From Pseudomonadota bacterium (GTDB lineage: Bacteria; Pseudomonadota; Gammaproteobacteria; Burkholderiales; Burkholderiaceae_C), in the NCBI GenBank assembly GCA_023387335.1, contig JAEWIF010000037.1, positions 1 through 64,000 of the forward strand: 64,000 nt of DNA, in the 5' to 3' direction. Positions 32,843 through 41,263 of the stretch are shown here, in pieces; within the stretch, counting starts at the first letter, position 1, and each line of letters begins with the position of its first letter. The position numbers were made by a program, and so were the translations under genes. The notes under the pieces are model-generated. The model made no database searches and was not told where the DNA came from. It saw nothing but the letters and a program-made list of their open reading frames with translations.

Positions 32843-33152
32843 TCGCGTTCTCGGCGAGATGCTGGAGATGGCGACCGAGCTGAGCCGGCACGGCCTGCTG
32901 TCGCAGGAGGACATGCTGCAGGTCCGCGCGTTGTGCGAGACACCTCCGGTCTACAGTCCGCGCAAGGTGGCCGACATCCGGATGAAGAAGGCCCGGATGA
33001 GCCAGTCCGTCTTCGCCGAGTTCCTGAACGTCAGCGTCTCCGCCGTGCAGAAGTGGGAGGCGCCGGGTTCCGGCAAGCACCCGACCGGTGCGGCGGCAAG
33101 GCTGATCCAGATCATCGAGAAAAAAGGCGTGGAGGCGATCCTGGTCGCCTGA
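32817..33152 (+). CDS. XRE-family antitoxin (HigA-like)
   Basis: This 111-residue partner antitoxin has a helix-turn-helix at ~60-95 (MKKARMSQSVFAEFLNVSVS, then AVQKWEAPGSGKHPTGAAAR). It probably neutralises the upstream toxin and represses the shared promoter. ATG 32817 overlaps the last 26 bases of the toxin gene and has a good ribosome-binding site (CAGGAGA, 32804-32810) inside the toxin frame; an ATG ten codons earlier in frame lacks one. A bidirectional terminator follows. Confidence 0.85.
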   Translation: MKSQAPRNDRVLGEMLEMATELSRHGLLSQEDMLQVRALCETPPVYSPRKVADIRMKKARMSQSVFAEFLNVSVSAVQKWEAPGSGKHPTGAAARLIQIIEKKGVEAILVA

Positions 33153-33157
33153 AACGA

Positions 33158-33180
33158 AAAGGGCGCCGAGGCGCCCCTTT
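33158..33180. terminator. Bidirectional terminator between the antitoxin gene and the solute-binding protein
   Basis: GGGCGC (33161-33166) pairs with GCGCCC (33171-33176) across CGAG, flanked by AAAA on the left and TTT on the right. It can serve the + strand toxin-antitoxin unit and the convergent minus-strand gene. Confidence 0.75.
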
Positions 33181-33199
33181 CGCTTGCGTCGATCCGCGA

Positions 33200-34078
33200 T
33201 CAGATCGCCGGCTTGTCGCTCTGGGCCTTGAGGTTGTCCTTCAGCTCCTGCGCCATCGGGAAGTTCAGGTTCACGTTCCGCGGCGGGATGGGCGAAGTGA
33301 ACCACTTGGTGTAGAGCTTCTCGAACTCGCCGTTCTTCATCATGTTGCCGATCACGCCGTTCACCAGCTGCTGGAACTTCGGATCGTCCTTGCGCAGCAT
33401 GCAGGCGTAAGGCTCGACCTGCAGGGCTTCGCCCACCACGTCCCAGTCGGCCGGGTTGCGGTCGGCGGCCTTCAGGCCGTACAGCAGGATGTCGTCCATG
33501 CCGAAGGCGACGGCGCGGCCGGTTTCCACCAGCAGCTTGGAATCATCGTGGTCCTTGCCCGCGATGATGTTCATGTTCAGGTTCTTGTCCGCGTTGTACT
33601 TGCGCAGGACCTGGAAGTTGGTCGTGCCGGTGGTGGTGGACACGGTCTTGCCGGCGAGATCGGAGTAGTTCTTGATGCCGCTGTTCTTCTTCACCAGCAG
33701 ACGGGTGCCGGTGTAGAAGTGGTTGATCGCGAACTGCACGTCCTTGCCGCGCGCCGTGTTGTTGGTGGTGGAGCCGCACTCCAGGTCCACCGTTCCGTTG
33801 GTCAGCAGCGGGATGCGGTTGGCCGACGTCACGGCCTGCCAGGCCACCTCGATGTTGGGCTTGCCGGTGGCCTTCTTGACCTCGGCGGCGATGGCCTCGG
33901 AGATCTCCACCATCATGCCCACCGGCTTGTCGGGACCGGCGAGGTAGCTGAACGGCACGGACGCTTCGCGGTAGGCCAGGGTGATCTTGTTGTTGTCGGC
34001 CACCTTCTTGAGCGTGTCGGCGGACGCGGCGCCGGCCGCGAGGGCGAGCGCCAGGGGGATCAGGCTGTACTTGTTCAT
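33200..34078 (-). CDS. Amino-acid ABC transporter periplasmic solute-binding protein (glutamate/aspartate type)
   Basis: This 292-residue periplasmic binding protein has the signal peptide MNKYSLIPLALALAAGAASA, followed by the family 3 solute-binding fold. TNGTVDLECGSTTNNTARGK is characteristic of GltI-like glutamate/aspartate receptors, as is YAVHFYTGT-like YNADKN...KDHDDSKLLVETG. AGGAG precedes ATG 34078. No permease or ATPase genes are adjacent, so it is an orphan receptor that must use components encoded elsewhere. The same frame stays open far upstream across the opposite strand of the GST and gshB genes, but that extension is not real. Confidence 0.87.
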   Translation of the reverse strand: MNKYSLIPLALALAAGAASADTLKKVADNNKITLAYREASVPFSYLAGPDKPVGMMVEISEAIAAEVKKATGKPNIEVAWQAVTSANRIPLLTNGTVDLECGSTTNNTARGKDVQFAINHFYTGTRLLVKKNSGIKNYSDLAGKTVSTTTGTTNFQVLRKYNADKNLNMNIIAGKDHDDSKLLVETGRAVAFGMDDILLYGLKAADRNPADWDVVGEALQVEPYACMLRKDDPKFQQLVNGVIGNMMKNGEFEKLYTKWFTSPIPPRNVNLNFPMAQELKDNLKAQSDKPAI

Positions 34079-34216
34079 TCGTTCGGCTCCTGTGAGTTTG
34101 AGGGCGAGCCGAGTGTAGGCAGGTTCCATGCCGGGCCGACTCCGAGCAAACCCATAGCACGCCGGCGGTGTCCTTGCCCGCCCAGTGCAACCGGCCGCCG
34201 TGCTACGGTGCGGGCC

Positions 34217-34936
34217 ATGAGCCAGGACCGACTTTCCGACTTCCCCATCACCCGCAAGTGGCCCGCAGCCCACCCGGACCGCCTGCAGCTTTACTCGCTG
34301 CCCACGCCCAATGGCGTGAAGGTCTCCATCGCGCTGGAAGAAACCGGCCTGCCCTACGAGGTGCACCGGGTCGATTTCGAGCGGCACGACCAGACCTCGC
34401 CCGAGTTCCTGTCGCTCAACCCGAACAACAAGATCCCGGCCATCCTGGACCCGAACGGCCCGGGCGGACGGCCGCTGGCGCTGTTCGAGTCCGGCGCCAT
34501 CCTGATGTACCTGGCCGAGAAGACCGGCCGGCTGCTGCCGCGCGATCCGGCGCAGCGCTGGGGCGCGGTGCAGTGGCTGATGTTCCAGATGGGCGGCATC
34601 GGGCCGATGTTCGGCCAGGTCGGGTTCTTCCACAAGTTCGCCGGCCGCGAGTTCGAGGACAAGCGGCCGCGCGACCGCTACGTGGCGGAGTCCAGGCGCC
34701 TGCTGGCCGTGGTCGACCAGCAGCTGGCCCGGAACGAGTGGCTGGCCGGCGAGGAGTACAGCATCGCCGACATCGCCGCCTTCCCCTGGATCCGCAACCT
34801 GGTCGGCTTCTACGGCGCCGGCGAGCTGGTGGAGTGGGACCGCTTCACCCACGCGCGCCGCGGCCTCGAGGCCTTCCTCGCGCGCCCCGCCGTGCAGCGC
34901 GGCCTGACCATCCCCGCCGCGCCGCCCAAGCCCTGA
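34217..34936 (+). CDS. Glutathione S-transferase family protein (YghU/YfcG-like)
   Basis: This 239-residue protein has an N-terminal thioredoxin-like domain (LQLYSLPTPNGVKVSIALEE at ~24-43; FESGAILMYLAEKTGRLLP near 90-110) and an all-helical C-terminal domain (EYSIADIAAFPWIRN near 180-195). The TPNG motif in place of a catalytic Tyr/Ser/Cys is typical of nu-class GSTs such as YfcG and YghU, which act as glutathione-disulfide oxidoreductases. It lies 24 bases before gshB, consistent with a shared glutathione role, and is divergent from the solute-binding protein gene. Confidence 0.87.
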   Translation: MSQDRLSDFPITRKWPAAHPDRLQLYSLPTPNGVKVSIALEETGLPYEVHRVDFERHDQTSPEFLSLNPNNKIPAILDPNGPGGRPLALFESGAILMYLAEKTGRLLPRDPAQRWGAVQWLMFQMGGIGPMFGQVGFFHKFAGREFEDKRPRDRYVAESRRLLAVVDQQLARNEWLAGEEYSIADIAAFPWIRNLVGFYGAGELVEWDRFTHARRGLEAFLARPAVQRGLTIPAAPPKP

Positions 34937-34960
34937 GCCCCTCCTTCGGACGACCCCACG

Positions 34961-35917
34961 ATGAACCTGCTTTTCGTTGCCGATCCGCTCGAGGCCTTCA
35001 AGGTCTACAAGGACACGACCTTCTCGATGATGCGCGAGGCGCAGCGCCGCGGCCACCGCATCTGGGCCTGCGAGCCGCGCCACCTGGCCTGGCGCTCCGG
35101 CGGCCAGGTGCAGGCCGCGGTGCGCGAGATCACCCTGACCGGCGGCGTGGACCCGTGGTTCGAGCAGACCGGCACGCCCGTGCGCGCGCTGCGCGAGTTC
35201 GATGCGGTGCTGATGCGCAAGGACCCGCCGTTCGACGCCGAGTACTTCTACGCCACCCACCTGCTGGAGCAGGCCGAGCGCGAGGGCGCGCGCGTGTTCA
35301 ACAGCCCGCGGGCGCTGCGCGACCACCCGGAAAAGCTGGCGATCATGGAGTTCCCGCAGTTCGTCAGCCCCACGCTGGTGACGCGCGACGCCGACGAGAT
35401 CCGCCGCTTCCACGCGGAGCACCAGGACGTGATCCTGAAGCCGCTGGACGGCATGGGCGGCATGGGCATCTTCCGCGTGCGCGCCGACGGCCTGAACCTG
35501 GGCGCCATCATCGAGACGCTCAACCGCGACGGCGCCACCACGGTGATGGCGCAGCGCTTCGTGCCCGACATCGTCAAGGGCGACAAGCGCGTGCTGGTGA
35601 TCGGCGGCAAGCCGGTGCCGTTCAGCCTGGCCCGCATCCCGCAGGGCAGCGAGGTGCGCGGCAACCTGGCGGCCGGCGGCAAGGGCGTGGCCCAGCCGCT
35701 GACGGCGCGCGACTGGGAGATCGCGCAGGCGCTGGGTCCGGTGCTGGCCGCGCGCGGACTGCTGCTGGTGGGCCTGGACGTCATCGGCGACAGCCTCACC
35801 GAGATCAACGTCACCAGCCCGACCTGCTTCCAGGAGATCACCCAGCAGAGCGGCTTCGACGTGCCCGCGATGTTCGTCGACGCGCTGGAAGCCGCCTGCG
35901 CGGCGGTCACTCGCTGA
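34961..35917 (+). CDS. gshB: Glutathione synthetase
   Basis: This 318-residue ATP-grasp enzyme adds glycine to gamma-glutamylcysteine. The family start MNLLFVADPLEAFKVYKDTT, LKPLDGMGGMGIFRV (the ATP-grasp glycine-rich loop, ~167-181), VPDIVKGDKRVLVIGG and GLDVIGDSLTEINVTSPTCF are all present. It completes glutathione synthesis with GshA (29021). Its stop overlaps the end of the convergent DUF1428 gene by 11 bases. Confidence 0.95.
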   Translation: MNLLFVADPLEAFKVYKDTTFSMMREAQRRGHRIWACEPRHLAWRSGGQVQAAVREITLTGGVDPWFEQTGTPVRALREFDAVLMRKDPPFDAEYFYATHLLEQAEREGARVFNSPRALRDHPEKLAIMEFPQFVSPTLVTRDADEIRRFHAEHQDVILKPLDGMGGMGIFRVRADGLNLGAIIETLNRDGATTVMAQRFVPDIVKGDKRVLVIGGKPVPFSLARIPQGSEVRGNLAAGGKGVAQPLTARDWEIAQALGPVLAARGLLLVGLDVIGDSLTEINVTSPTCFQEITQQSGFDVPAMFVDALEAACAAVTR

Positions 35918-36254
35918 ACAGCACCTCGAAGCCACCGTAGATCAGGCGCTTGCCGTCGAAGGGCATCTTCATGTCCTTGAAGCGCGGGTCTTCCATCGAC
36001 TTCTTCCAGGCCTCGTCGCGCGCGGCCTTGGACGCCCAGGTGATCCAGGAGAACACCACGGTCTCGTCCTGCTCGCGTTTCACCGCCATCGGGAACGACG
36101 TGACCTTGCCCTCGGGCACGTCGTCGCCCCAGCATTCGACGACGTTGAGCGCGCCGTATTCCTTGAAGACCTTGGCCGCGAACTTCGCATGCTCGAGGTA
36201 GGCCGCGCGGTTGGCCCGGGGCACGGCGGCGACGAATCCATCGACGTATTTCAT
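35907..36254 (-). CDS. DUF1428 family protein
   Basis: This 115-residue soluble ferredoxin-like-fold protein begins MKYVDGFVAAVPRANRAAYL and contains GALNVVECWGDDVPEGKVTS and FDGKRLIYGGFEVL, which match the DUF1428 (YbaA-like) family. The function is unknown. AGGAG precedes ATG 36254 on the minus strand. It converges on gshB with overlapping 3' ends. Confidence 0.85.
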   Translation of the reverse strand: MKYVDGFVAAVPRANRAAYLEHAKFAAKVFKEYGALNVVECWGDDVPEGKVTSFPMAVKREQDETVVFSWITWASKAARDEAWKKSMEDPRFKDMKMPFDGKRLIYGGFEVLFSE

Positions 36255-36346
36255 GGCTATCTCCTGTCGGGTTGAGGGAGCGGCGCGAGTGCCGCCCTGG
36301 AACCACGACGATCGACCGGCGCCGGAATCGACAGCCGCCCGCAGGC

Positions 36347-37111
36347 TCAGCAGACCGCCGCGCCGTCCACGAAGACTCGCAGTTCGCCCGGCTGCATCTG
36401 CGTCCAGTTCTCGTCGGTGGTCAGCGGCGCCGTCACCACGACCGCCACCTTGTCCTGCGGCGTCGTATGGTGGGAGAAGTCGATGGAGAGGTCCTCGTCC
36501 TTCAGGCGCGCGTGCGCGAAGGGATGCTTGCGCTCGACGTGGAAGAGGTTGGTGGCGCAGTGCGCCCACAGCGCCTCGCCGTTGGACAGCATGAAGTTGA
36601 AAGGCCCGTGGCGCGCGATCTGCGGCGCCAGCTCGCGCAGCGTGAGCGTCAGCTCGGCCACGCTGGGCACGCCGGCATGCGACTTCCACAGCTCCTGCAT
36701 GATCCAGCAGAAGGCGCGCTCGCTGTCCGTGCTGCCCACCGGCCGGAAGCTCGCGTGCAGCCGCGGCTGGAAGTCCTTCAGGTCGCCGTTGTGCGCGAAC
36801 ACCCAGTAGCGGCCCCACAGCTCGCGCACGAACGGGTGGCAATTCTCCAGCGACACCTCGCCCTGCGTGGCCTTGCGGATGTGGGCGATGACGTTGCGGC
36901 TCTTGATGGGGTAGCGGCGGATCAGGTCGGCCACCGGCGACTGCGAGGCCGGCTGGTGGTCGACGAAATGGCGCAGGCCCCGTCCCTCGAAGAAGGCGAT
37001 GCCCCAGCCGTCGGCGTGGTGGTCGGTGCGTCCGCCGCGCTGCGCGAAACCGGTGAAGCTGAACGTGACGTCCGTGGGCGTGTTGCAGTTCATCCCGAGC
37101 AGCTGGCACAT
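36347..37111 (-). CDS. Class II glutamine amidotransferase (YafJ-like)
   Basis: This 254-residue N-terminal-nucleophile amidotransferase has the catalytic Cys2 after Met removal (MCQLLGMNCNTP). Further glutaminase-domain features are GGRTDHHADGWGIAFFEG, IAHIRKATQG (~90-99), FAHNGDL (~118-124) and TDSERAF. It consists of the glutaminase domain alone, with no synthetase domain, as in YafJ. The substrate that receives ammonia is unknown. It begins 7 bases after the MFS gene's stop codon and is probably in that operon. Confidence 0.87.
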   Translation of the reverse strand: MCQLLGMNCNTPTDVTFSFTGFAQRGGRTDHHADGWGIAFFEGRGLRHFVDHQPASQSPVADLIRRYPIKSRNVIAHIRKATQGEVSLENCHPFVRELWGRYWVFAHNGDLKDFQPRLHASFRPVGSTDSERAFCWIMQELWKSHAGVPSVAELTLTLRELAPQIARHGPFNFMLSNGEALWAHCATNLFHVERKHPFAHARLKDEDLSIDFSHHTTPQDKVAVVVTAPLTTDENWTQMQPGELRVFVDGAAVC

Positions 37112-37118
37112 GGGACGA

Positions 37119-38588
37119 TTATTCGCCAGTGGAGGCCGCCCGTGGCGGCTCGCGCAGTTGCCAGGCCGCGACCATCGCCAGCGCGCAGATGGCGGCGAGC
37201 AGCAGGAACGATTCGTCGAACGCCGCCAGCCGCGCCGGACTGGTTTGCGGGTTGGCGAGCGAGTCGCCGTGCGCCGCGATCCGCCACTCCAGCACCACCG
37301 CGCACAGGCTCACGCCCGCCGCGCCGCCGAGCATGCGCACGAAGTTGATGGCGCTGGCGCCGTACGGGATCAGCGACTTGTCCAGCGCCCGCATCGAGCC
37401 CAGGTTCAGCGAAGGAAGGATGAAGCCCAGGCCGATGCGCCCGAGGATGGCCCACGCGACCAGCAGCACCAGCGGCGCTTCGGGCGGCACCGTGGGCATG
37501 AGGGCGAACGAGGCGGTAAGCATCGCCAGCCCCGTGGTCACCAGCACGTAGGTGGGCAGCCGGTGCGTGAGGCGGCCGACGCCGCCGATGGTGAACGCCA
37601 GCACGATCCCCGCCGGCAGCAGGATGGTGCCGACATGCGAAGCCGGCAGCTGCAGCCCTACCTGCATGTACACCGGCAGCAGGTAGGTCGAACCGAACAG
37701 CGCGATGCCGTAGATGAACGACACGACGGTGCCCATCGCGTAGCTGCGGTGGCGGAACAGGCCGAGGTTCATCAGCGGCTCGCGGCCGGTCCGCGCGGCG
37801 CGGTGCTGCCAGGCGATGAAGCCGGCCAGCAGCGCCGCCGCGATCGCCAGCAGCGCGAGGCCGGCGGCCTTGGTCGGGCCGTGCAGTTCGACCAGGCCGT
37901 TGAGCAGCGCGACGGTGCCCGCGGCCGCGAGCACCAGGCCGCGCCAGTCCAGCGCCGCTTCCCGCTGCGTGGCGCCACCGCCCGGCGCGTTGGTCGGCAC
38001 ATAGCGGTAGGCCAGCCAGATCGATGCGAGGCAGAACGGCACGACCATGAAGAAGATCGAGCGCCAGCCGAACACGTCGACCAGCAGGCCGCCGATGCTG
38101 GGGCCCAGCGCCGGCGCGAGCACGACGCCCATGCCGAACAGTCCGCTGGCGCGCCCCTGCTCATGCGGCTCGAACGCGCGCAGCATGATGATGGCGGGGA
38201 TCGGTTGCACGGCGCCCGCCGCCAGGCCTTCGGCGACACGCGCGACCAGCACCAGCGGGAACCAGGCGGCCACTCCGCCCAGGATGCCGCCGAGCAGCAG
38301 CAGGAGCATCGTGCCCACGTAGGTGCGCCGGTAGCCGAAGCGCGACAGCAGCCAGGGCGTGGTGAGCATCGCGACGGTCATGGCCACCATGAAGCCGGAG
38401 CTCACCCATTGGGCGCGCTCCTGGCCCAGCGCGAAGTGGCGGCTCATGTCGGGGATGGCCACGTTCACGATGGTCGAGGACATCACCGAGGCCATGGTCC
38501 CGACCATCACCGACACCAGCAGCCGCCAGCGATAGGTCGGCCCGAAGCGCCGGCTCAGCGCGGCGACATCGCTCGCTTCGGCGGTCAC
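37119..38588 (-). CDS. MFS multidrug exporter, DHA2 (EmrB-like) family
   Basis: This 489-residue inner-membrane transporter has about fourteen hydrophobic helices. The DHA2 pattern is visible: VMVGTMASVMSSTIVNVAIPDM in helix 1 (with the D of the family), QWVSSGFMVAMTVAML, LLSRFGYRRTYVGTMLLL for motif A, and GMGVVLAPALGPSIGG for motif C. It is probably a proton-driven drug or metabolite exporter. No membrane-fusion partner is adjacent. Its start overlaps the CWC-protein stop by four bases, and it is followed by the amidotransferase gene. Confidence 0.9.
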   Translation of the reverse strand: MTAEASDVAALSRRFGPTYRWRLLVSVMVGTMASVMSSTIVNVAIPDMSRHFALGQERAQWVSSGFMVAMTVAMLTTPWLLSRFGYRRTYVGTMLLLLLGGILGGVAAWFPLVLVARVAEGLAAGAVQPIPAIIMLRAFEPHEQGRASGLFGMGVVLAPALGPSIGGLLVDVFGWRSIFFMVVPFCLASIWLAYRYVPTNAPGGGATQREAALDWRGLVLAAAGTVALLNGLVELHGPTKAAGLALLAIAAALLAGFIAWQHRAARTGREPLMNLGLFRHRSYAMGTVVSFIYGIALFGSTYLLPVYMQVGLQLPASHVGTILLPAGIVLAFTIGGVGRLTHRLPTYVLVTTGLAMLTASFALMPTVPPEAPLVLLVAWAILGRIGLGFILPSLNLGSMRALDKSLIPYGASAINFVRMLGGAAGVSLCAVVLEWRIAAHGDSLANPQTSPARLAAFDESFLLLAAICALAMVAAWQLREPPRAASTGE

Positions 38589-38812
38589 CGAGCGGTCACG
38601 CCGCCGGCGCAGCTGTTGCAGATGCAGGCTTGCCCGCGTGCCTCGGCGGGCACGCGCGACAGGACCTCACGCTGGAAATCGACCTGCGTGCACCAGCAGG
38701 GCGGTTGGGGTCGGCCGGTCTCGCGCTCCAGCTCCATCGCGCAGCGGTTGGGCTGCGCGCAGAGTGGGCAAACGGTCGCGTCAAGCGCCGGCTTCGTCGC
38801 GGCAGGGTGCAT
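38585..38812 (-). CDS. Cysteine-rich CWC-type small protein
   Basis: This 75-residue protein has seven cysteines in the order CPLCAQPNRCAMELE, PPCWC, then ACICNSCAGG. The C-x2-C...CWC...C-x-C-x2-C layout matches the cysteine-rich CWC family, a probable zinc-binding module of unknown role. Its stop overlaps the ATG of the MFS gene (38585-38588), so the two are translationally coupled. Confidence 0.82.
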   Translation of the reverse strand: MHPAATKPALDATVCPLCAQPNRCAMELERETGRPQPPCWCTQVDFQREVLSRVPAEARGQACICNSCAGGVTAR

Positions 38813-38852
38813 GCGGGCAGTTTAGCCCGCGCCCGCCGCGACGAGGGGCTGC

Positions 38853-41051
38853 TCAGGCAGAGCGCGAGGCCTTCACCTTCAGGCGCCAGGCGTGCAGCAG
38901 GGGCTCGGTGTAGCCCGACGGTTGCTCCTTGCCCTTGAACACCAGGTCCAGCGCGGCGCGATAGGCGAACGAGCTGTCCCAGTTGCCCGCCATCGGCAGG
39001 TAGAGCGGATCGCCCGCGTTCTGCTTGTCGACCACGGCGGCCATGCGCTGGAAGGTTTCCATCACCTGGTCCTTCGTCACCACGCCGTGGTGCAGCCAGT
39101 TCGCGATGTGCTGGCTGGAGATGCGCAGCGTGGCGCGGTCTTCCATCAGGCCCACGTTGTGGATGTCGGGCACCTTGGAGCAGCCCACGCCCTGGTCGAT
39201 CCAGCGCACCACGTAGCCCAGGATGCCCTGCACGTTGTTGTCCAGCTCCTGCTGGCGCTCCTGCGCGCTCCACTTGGCCTCGGGCGCCACCGGCACCTGC
39301 AGCAGGCCGGCCAGCAGCTCTTCACGCTGGCTCGCGGCATCGGTCTTCTCCAGCTCGCGCTGGACGGCGGCCACGTCGACCTGGTGGTAGTGCAGGGCGT
39401 GCAGCGTGGCGGCGGTGGGCGAGGGCACCCAGGCCGTGTTGGCGCCGGCCTTGGGATGGCCGATCTTCTGCTCCAGCATGGCGGCCATCAGGTCCGGCAT
39501 GGCCCACATGCCCTTGCCGATCTGCGCGCGCCCGCGCAGGCCGCACGCCAGGCCGACGAGCACGTTGCTCTTCTCGTAGGCCTGGATCCAGGCGCTGGCC
39601 TTCATGTCGCCCTTGCGGAACATCGGTCCGGCCAGCATGGCGGTGTGCATCTCGTCGCCGGTGCGGTCCAGGAAGCCGGTGTTGATGAAGGCCACGCGCG
39701 CGGCCGCCTCGGCGATGCAGGCCTGCAGGTTCACGCTGGTGCGGCGCTCCTCGTCCATGATGCCCAGCTTCACCGTGTTGGCGGGCAGGCCGAGCAGCTG
39801 CTCTACGCGGCCAAACAGCTCGCTGGCGAACGCCACCTCGCGCGGGCCGTGCATCTTGGGCTTGACGATGTAGACCGAGCCGGTGCGCGAGTTGCGGATG
39901 CCGTTGGCGCCGTGGCCCTTGAGGTCGTGGATCGCGATGGCGGTCGTGACCACGGCGTCCAGGATGCCTTCCGGAATCTCCTTGCCGCCTTCCCACAGGA
40001 TCGCGGGATTGGTCATCAGGTGGCCCACGTTGCGCACGAACATGAGCGAGCGGCCATGCAGCTTCACGGTGCCGCCGTTCGGCGCGGTGTATTCGCGGTC
40101 GGGGTTCAGCCCGCGCGTGAAGGTTCGCCCGCCCTTGCTCACCTGCTCGGTGAGGTCGGCCTTGAGGATGCCCAGCCAGTTGCTGTACGCCAGCACCTTG
40201 TCCTGCGCGTCGACCACGGCGACCGAATCTTCCAGGTCCAGGATGGTGGAGAGCGCCGCTTCCACCACCACGTCGGCCACGCCGGCCGCGTCGGTGCTGC
40301 CGATCGAATGCTTGCGGTCGATCACGATGTCCAGGTGGATGCCGTTGTCCACCAGCAGCACCGACGAAGGCGCGCCCGCGTCGCCGCGGTAGCCCACGAA
40401 CTTCGCCGGATCCTTCAGGCCGCTGCTCTTGCCGCCGCGCAGCGCGACCTGCAGCTTGCCGCCCTCGATCCGGTAGCCCACGGCATCGGCGTGCGAGCCC
40501 GACGCCAGCGGCGCGGCCTGGTCCAGCACCTTGCGCGCGTACTCGATCACCTTGGCGCCGCGCACCTCGTTGTAGCCCGGGCCCTTCTCGGCGCCGCCGG
40601 TCTCGGGGATGGCGTCGGTGCCGTACAGCGCGTCGTACAGGGAACCCCAGCGCGCGTTGGCGGCGTTGAGCGCGTAGCGCGCGTTCAGGATCGGCACCAC
40701 CAGCTGCGGGCCGGCCTGCAGCGCCAGCTCGGCGTCGACGTTGGCGGTGGTGGACTTCACGTCGGCGGGCGGCGGCACCAGGTAGCCGATCTGCTCCAGG
40801 AAGCCGCGGTAGGCCTTCATGTCCTGGATCGGGCCGGGATGCGCCCGGTGCCACTGGTCCAGCTCGGCCTGCAGGCGGTCGCGTTCGGCCAGCAGCGCGA
40901 TGTTCCTGGGCGCCAGGTCGTGGACGATGGCGTCGAAGCCTTTCCAGAAGGTGGCGCTGTCCACGCCGGTGCCGGGCAGGACCTTGTCCTCGATGAAGCG
41001 GTGCAGCTCGGTGGCGACCTGCAGGCGATGGACGGAGGTGCGGGCGGTCAT
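38853..41051 (-). CDS. glcB: Malate synthase G
   Basis: This 732-residue monomeric malate synthase condenses glyoxylate with acetyl-CoA to malate in the glyoxylate/glycolate pathway. The TIM-barrel regions ALSTILDLEDSVAVVDAQDK (with the metal-binding acid), MFVRNVGHLMTNPAIL and KLGIMDEERRTSVNLQACI (catalytic Glu/Asp) are present, with MHTAMLAGPMFRKGDMK and WAMPDLMAAMLEQKIGHPKA. ATG 41051 has AGGAG just upstream; the open frame 15 codons further up is not needed. It is divergent from a LysR gene across ~210 bases containing a TTTAG-N9-CTAAA dyad. No isocitrate lyase or glycolate oxidase gene is adjacent. Confidence 0.95.
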   Translation of the reverse strand: MTARTSVHRLQVATELHRFIEDKVLPGTGVDSATFWKGFDAIVHDLAPRNIALLAERDRLQAELDQWHRAHPGPIQDMKAYRGFLEQIGYLVPPPADVKSTTANVDAELALQAGPQLVVPILNARYALNAANARWGSLYDALYGTDAIPETGGAEKGPGYNEVRGAKVIEYARKVLDQAAPLASGSHADAVGYRIEGGKLQVALRGGKSSGLKDPAKFVGYRGDAGAPSSVLLVDNGIHLDIVIDRKHSIGSTDAAGVADVVVEAALSTILDLEDSVAVVDAQDKVLAYSNWLGILKADLTEQVSKGGRTFTRGLNPDREYTAPNGGTVKLHGRSLMFVRNVGHLMTNPAILWEGGKEIPEGILDAVVTTAIAIHDLKGHGANGIRNSRTGSVYIVKPKMHGPREVAFASELFGRVEQLLGLPANTVKLGIMDEERRTSVNLQACIAEAAARVAFINTGFLDRTGDEMHTAMLAGPMFRKGDMKASAWIQAYEKSNVLVGLACGLRGRAQIGKGMWAMPDLMAAMLEQKIGHPKAGANTAWVPSPTAATLHALHYHQVDVAAVQRELEKTDAASQREELLAGLLQVPVAPEAKWSAQERQQELDNNVQGILGYVVRWIDQGVGCSKVPDIHNVGLMEDRATLRISSQHIANWLHHGVVTKDQVMETFQRMAAVVDKQNAGDPLYLPMAGNWDSSFAYRAALDLVFKGKEQPSGYTEPLLHAWRLKVKASRSA

Positions 41052-41137
41052 TGAAAAAGGCTCCTTGTCGAAACGCGGGAAATCGAAGGCTCGCACTGTA
41101 TTTCAACCTCGGCCAAAGATTAAGACCGTGCCAAGTG

Positions 41138-41156
41138 TTTAGATTCGTGACCTAAA
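41138..41156. promoter_or_regulatory. LysR-type operator candidate between glcB and the LysR gene
   Basis: TTTAG (41138-41142) and CTAAA (41152-41156) form a perfect dyad with a 9-base spacer in the divergent promoter region. It contains the T-N11-A core typical of LysR-type sites. It lies about 90 bases from the glcB start and 108 bases from the regulator start. Confidence 0.5.
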
Positions 41157-41263
41157 TGATTGCAATGGCTCAGCAGCCGAAACGTGGCCCTAAACGGACT
41201 CGACAGTAAATCCCGCCGAAAATCGCGCAGATTCCAAACCTGCGTGCGCATAATCTGCCGAAC

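Noticed and set aside
33200..35935. A 911-codon minus-strand open frame
   Set aside because: Only the last 292 codons (start 34078) encode a protein, the solute-binding protein. The upstream part is the opposite strand of the GST and gshB genes, open because of high GC, and has no family similarity.
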